Of a DNA stretch of 64,000 nt, positions 61,225 through 64,000 are shown piece by piece. Made by a program: the position numbers and the translations under genes. The DNA is from Selaginella moellendorffii (taxonomy: Eukaryota; Streptophyta; Lycopodiopsida; Selaginellales; Selaginellaceae): positions 1,470,272-1,534,271 of the forward strand of contig NW_003314283.1 of NCBI RefSeq assembly GCF_000143415.4. The letters run 5' to 3'. Position 1 is the first letter of the stretch. Every line of letters starts with the position of its first letter. A model generated the notes under the pieces. The model made no database searches and was not told the origin of the DNA. It worked only from the letters and a program-made list of their open reading frames with translations.

Positions 61225-62790
61225 TTAGCAGACACTGACCTGCCTGTAGTGGCTGGGTCTGCCGTCTGGATATGTCACCAGCGTCATTCTGTAGCCTTGA
61301 CGCTTGAGAAGCAACTGTTGACTCAAGTCGAGCTGCTCACAGGCCATTTCTCTGGCCTGCATACTCGAACCTCGGATGACTTTGGAGTGCAGCAGCATGA
61401 ACTTGCCATCTGCCAGCTCCACCACCGCGTTGTGCCATGGTGTTGGGATGTGGAAGTTCTTCTCCTCGGAAGAACGCTGCGCTGCCACTAGAGAGGAATG
61501 GATGATGTTGATGCCATACTTGGGACCTCTGTTTGGATGCGGGTGGATGGAAATGCGCAGCTGCAAAGGGAAGAGCCACTCCACCATGGCCGAGTATGCA
61601 CGGTTCCTGAGGATCATGAGGAAGGCAACCTGGCTGCACAGCTTCTTCTTGGCCGACTTTGACGGGAGATTCTTGCAGCTCTTGTGTTCGTACAAGTCCT
61701 CGAGCATGAACCTGGAGAAGCCACGATATAGATTGCGTGTCTCCGGCTCCTCCTTGATCTCCTTGGTGACGGTGGACTCGTCACATCCAAACAAGCACAT
61801 GAGAGCTCGCCTGGCATTCTCTGCATTGGCGGTGAGCTCAGTCGCAACGGGATGCTCCACGGTGGTGTTGGAGATAAGCTTTGCAATGTCTTTGTCACTG
61901 TGGTTGTCCAGCAGAAACTCATCCAGGCGAAAGAAATTGACAAGGCCGGGATACAGATTGTGTGCCATCTCCCAAAACATCTCGCCGTAAGAATCCACAG
62001 CAGCGTCGTCCGAGCCGACGAGATCAGAGAAGACATGGCCATCCGAGGCGACGTTGTAGTGCACGCCTGGAGCATACACGGCCTTGATGAGATCCGCAAC
62101 AATCTTCATGGAATGGATGGCCAGCTCCTCGGCCTTGTCCGGGCACTTTCCCAGAGTCTTGTCGGGATTGCACGACTTGACTGGAAATGCGGGCAAGACG
62201 AACTCGAGTGGAATGTTTCTTGCGACGTGGTACCTCACCTTGTCCGCAAACCTCTGCTTGCCCCCACTTGTGAACCACTGGTCGTGCTTTGGGAAGTGGA
62301 TGTAATTCTTCTCGATGATGTCCACAACTTGGGAGGTGATGTCGTCCACCTCTTGAGGTGTGTGCGAGCTGAAGGGCTCCAGAAGGCAATCTCTGGTCAT
62401 GACGCCGTTGTCCAGCAGCAGAGAGGCCAGATAGCTCATGCTCTCGCTGTCCTCCTCCTGGAGATTGGGATCCTGGATGAAAACCACGCCCTCGAACCCG
62501 TTCCCAATGTATCTCTCGTAGACGGTGGCTGTCCACTCCTGGTCAGCTGCTGCTCCAAGCATGGAAATGGTGTACTTGTTCATATCTGGAGCAACTGAGC
62601 GTGTGGCCTGCTTTGCCGCCTCTAAATCTTCCGCCTTGTCGCTCGCGACCATGGAGGAGAACAAGAAATCGCACTTGGCTGCTAGTACTGGGACATGCCT
62701 AGACGCAGATTGTGAGACGAAGCCAATCTCACCACTCTCTCTGTGGATGTACAGGAATGCAATCTTGTCCTTTGGATATGAACTTGCCAT
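61225..62790 (-). CDS. DIT1/PvcA-family isocyanide synthase, copy 5
   Basis: 521 codons on the minus strand, translation identical to copies 1-4, TCT at Ser28. It is the only copy not embedded in the tandem/palindromic array. The homologous upstream sequence is cut to about 155 bp, still including the TATA box, before joining the PDR transporter promoter. It is divergent from that transporter, with 454 bp between start codons. If a founder copy exists in this window, this single-copy context makes it a candidate, but it could equally be a late transposed copy. Confidence 0.88.
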   Translation of the reverse strand: MASSYPKDKIAFLYIHRESGEIGFVSQSASRHVPVLAAKCDFLFSSMVASDKAEDLEAAKQATRSVAPDMNKYTISMLGAAADQEWTATVYERYIGNGFEGVVFIQDPNLQEEDSESMSYLASLLLDNGVMTRDCLLEPFSSHTPQEVDDITSQVVDIIEKNYIHFPKHDQWFTSGGKQRFADKVRYHVARNIPLEFVLPAFPVKSCNPDKTLGKCPDKAEELAIHSMKIVADLIKAVYAPGVHYNVASDGHVFSDLVGSDDAAVDSYGEMFWEMAHNLYPGLVNFFRLDEFLLDNHSDKDIAKLISNTTVEHPVATELTANAENARRALMCLFGCDESTVTKEIKEEPETRNLYRGFSRFMLEDLYEHKSCKNLPSKSAKKKLCSQVAFLMILRNRAYSAMVEWLFPLQLRISIHPHPNRGPKYGINIIHSSLVAAQRSSEEKNFHIPTPWHNAVVELADGKFMLLHSKVIRGSSMQAREMACEQLDLSQQLLLKRQGYRMTLVTYPDGRPSHYRQVSVC

Positions 62791-63244
62791 GGGTGTTATG
62801 AAGAAAAAGAGAAAATCTCAAATTTCAGGCTAGAGGATGGAAGATTGTAGACTGGGATCGATGAATTGTCTGGGTTTCTCTGGTTGGGCTTTTATACCAG
62901 GAAGCCGCCCGACGCGCTTGACTGGAAAATTATCAAACGTGGGCGATTGCCTTTGGGAAAAAAACGTGATTAGATTTTAACTGATATCATCGGAAAGGAA
63001 GTTTGATATGTAATTTCCTCTCGTGACCTTCCTACCAAGTTCCGCTTGACAACCACGGAAAACAAGATCTTTGATATCGTCAACATTTTCTATACATTTT
63101 TCTACAGTGTCGCCTACCAGCGTTGATTGTCGGGTCAAAGCTTTTCTCTTTGGCGGTACTGTGATAGTAAATGGGTGAGAGCATAAGAACCTCTTCTTTG
63201 TGAGCTCTGCGTTTTGTGGAAAGTGGAAACACCATTGATCGACC
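62791..63244. promoter_or_regulatory. Divergent intergenic region, synthase copy 5 / PDR transporter
   Basis: 454 bp between the two ATG codons. The left 155 bp are shared with the other synthase promoters (minus 14 bp deleted near 62908); the right 300 bp are unique in the window. No clear TATA box for the transporter; TATACATT near 63091 is a weak candidate. A shared regulatory region is possible but not shown. Confidence 0.5.
62889..62896 (-). promoter_or_regulatory. TATA box of synthase copy 5
   Basis: TATAAAAG on the minus strand, 106 bp before the ATG at 62790. Confidence 0.75.
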
Positions 63245-64000
63245 ATGGAGGCTGCAATGACGGGTGACCATTTTTCCGAGAGTGGATCGCTTCGTGTCGA
63301 CGACGAGGAGGCTCTCAAATGGGTTGCGTTGGAAAAGCTTCCCACGCACAATCGTCTCAGGACAGCCCTCCTCCAGAATCTCGGGGAGGATGGACAGGAA
63401 ATTGCTTATCAGGATGTCAAGAAGCTCGGATTCCAAGAGAAGAGGGGCCTCATCGAAAAGCTGCTGGGCGTCCAGGAATCAGAGGACGAGATCTTCGTCA
63501 AGAGGCTCCGCGAAAGAATCGATAGGCAAGTTCCAAGTTCTTACAACTTGTCAATCTCTTTGGAAGGGTTTTTTTCTTAGTTCTTTAGTTCTTTGTTTGC
63601 AGGGTTGGAGTCGAGCTTCCCAAAATCGAAGTCCGGTTTGAGGGTCTCACTGTTGAGGCTCAAACTCATGTGGGAAAGAGAGCTCTTCCCACGCTCTACA
63701 ACTTTGTTGTCAATGGGGTGGAGAGAATTCTCGGCTTGCTTCATCTCATTTCATCAAACAAGCATCCACTCAAAGTCTTGCGCAATATCAGTGGCATCAT
63801 CAAGCCCTCCAGGTTTGTAGTGCTTCCTTCAATTCGCAAGAACTCCAATGAACTAGAACTCATCTTACTTTCTTTCATTGAGACAGGATGACTTTGCTCT
63901 TGGGTCCTCCCAGTGCGGGCAAAACTACACTCCTTCTTGCACTCGCTGGGAAACTAGACAAGTCACTTAAGGCAAGAACAAGCTCTCAGAAGTTCTCATC
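63245..64000 (+). CDS. PDR-type (ABCG full-size) ABC transporter, 5' end only
   Basis: Plant pleiotropic-drug-resistance transporters pump terpenoids, hormones and other metabolites across the plasma membrane. Exon 1, 63245-63525, starts in a good context (ACCATGG) and encodes the typical plant N-terminus [20 protein letters not shown], then ERIDR. Exon 2, 63603-63812, gives [19 protein letters not shown] and ISGIIKPSR. Exon 3, from 63887, gives [20 protein letters not shown], the Walker A motif of the first nucleotide-binding domain. Intron 1 (77 bp) has a GC donor (AG|GCAAGT); intron 2 (74 bp) is GT-AG. A further GC donor may end exon 3 at 63971. Both predicted splices preserve the family sequence. 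About 1300 further residues, with both membrane domains, would lie beyond the window. Confidence 0.92.

Larger units (their letters stand above)
59367..62945 (-). repeat. Dispersed segment carrying synthase copy 5
   Basis: About 3.58 kb, reverse-complement homologous to about 5395-8985 of unit 1. The left edge joins the Gypsy relic. The right edge ends at CGTGGGC, upstream of the promoter. Downstream sequence around 59500-59800 differs visibly from other copies (several per cent), whereas the gene does not. A 14-bp deletion in the promoter is private to this copy. Confidence 0.88.

Noticed and set aside
63080-63436. Minus-strand frames of 118 and 124 codons overlapping the PDR promoter and exon 1
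   Set aside because: They are antisense to a clearly recognisable plant transporter exon and show no domain of their own.
1-64000. CRISPR array, bacterial operon or phage
   Set aside because: Repeats are LTRs, minisatellites or segmental duplications. Spliced plant transporter and Gypsy elements show a eukaryotic nuclear genome.

Overview
The window is nuclear DNA of a land plant, dominated by LTR retrotransposons, with two kinds of intact-looking gene. At the right edge is the 5' end of a plant-type PDR/ABCG full-size ABC transporter with very short introns (77 and 74 bp by my splice calls). Tiny introns, many decayed Ty3/Gypsy elements and tandem units point to a compact-intron lineage. 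A lycophyte such as Selaginella moellendorffii is my best guess, inferred rather than proven.

The striking content is five copies of one intronless 521-codon gene at 5563-7128 (+), 22216-23781 (+), 38865-40430 (+), 43403-44968 (-) and 61225-62790 (-). Their translations are identical. I recognise the DIT1/PvcA isocyanide (isonitrile) synthase family, known from bacteria and fungi (PvcA, IsnA, yeast Dit1). Each copy has a TATA box 106 bp upstream of its ATG. The GC-rich, intron-free reading frame in AT-rich retroelement DNA suggests horizontal acquisition followed by local amplification.

Layout. (1) 1-42516: two full tandem units of about 16.7 kb (1-17778, which carries an extra 1.19 kb, and 17779-34514) plus half of a third (34515-42516). 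Each unit holds, in order, the 3' LTR of a non-autonomous LTR element, a Gypsy gag relic, an upstream block, the synthase gene, a downstream block with an antisense gene remnant, a solo LTR, a decayed Gypsy pol relic, and the 5' LTR and interior of the next non-autonomous element. (2) About 37650-46183: an inverted repeat (3.65-kb arms, spacer about 1.1 kb) that places gene copies 3 and 4 tail to tail. (3) 46184-56706: a diverged copy of the same Gypsy relic in inverted orientation, split at 48708/56041 by a full-length but inactivated chromodomain Gypsy element (48709-56040; target duplication ATTAT; 3' LTR with an internal inversion). (4) 57200-59366: another truncated Gypsy relic. (5) 59367-62945: a 3.6-kb segment with gene copy 5, ending at 62945 against unrelated sequence. 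(6) 62946-64000: promoter and first exons of the PDR transporter, divergent from gene copy 5.

Functionally, the only plausible living genes are the five synthases and the transporter. An isocyanide synthase next to a drug-type exporter would make sense as a small metabolite production/export locus, but the partnership is inferred from position only. The near-perfect identity of the gene copies, set against clearly diverged flanking relics, points to very recent amplification and/or gene conversion. The assembly itself (100-N gap at 19272-19371, near-identical tandem units) needs long-read confirmation.
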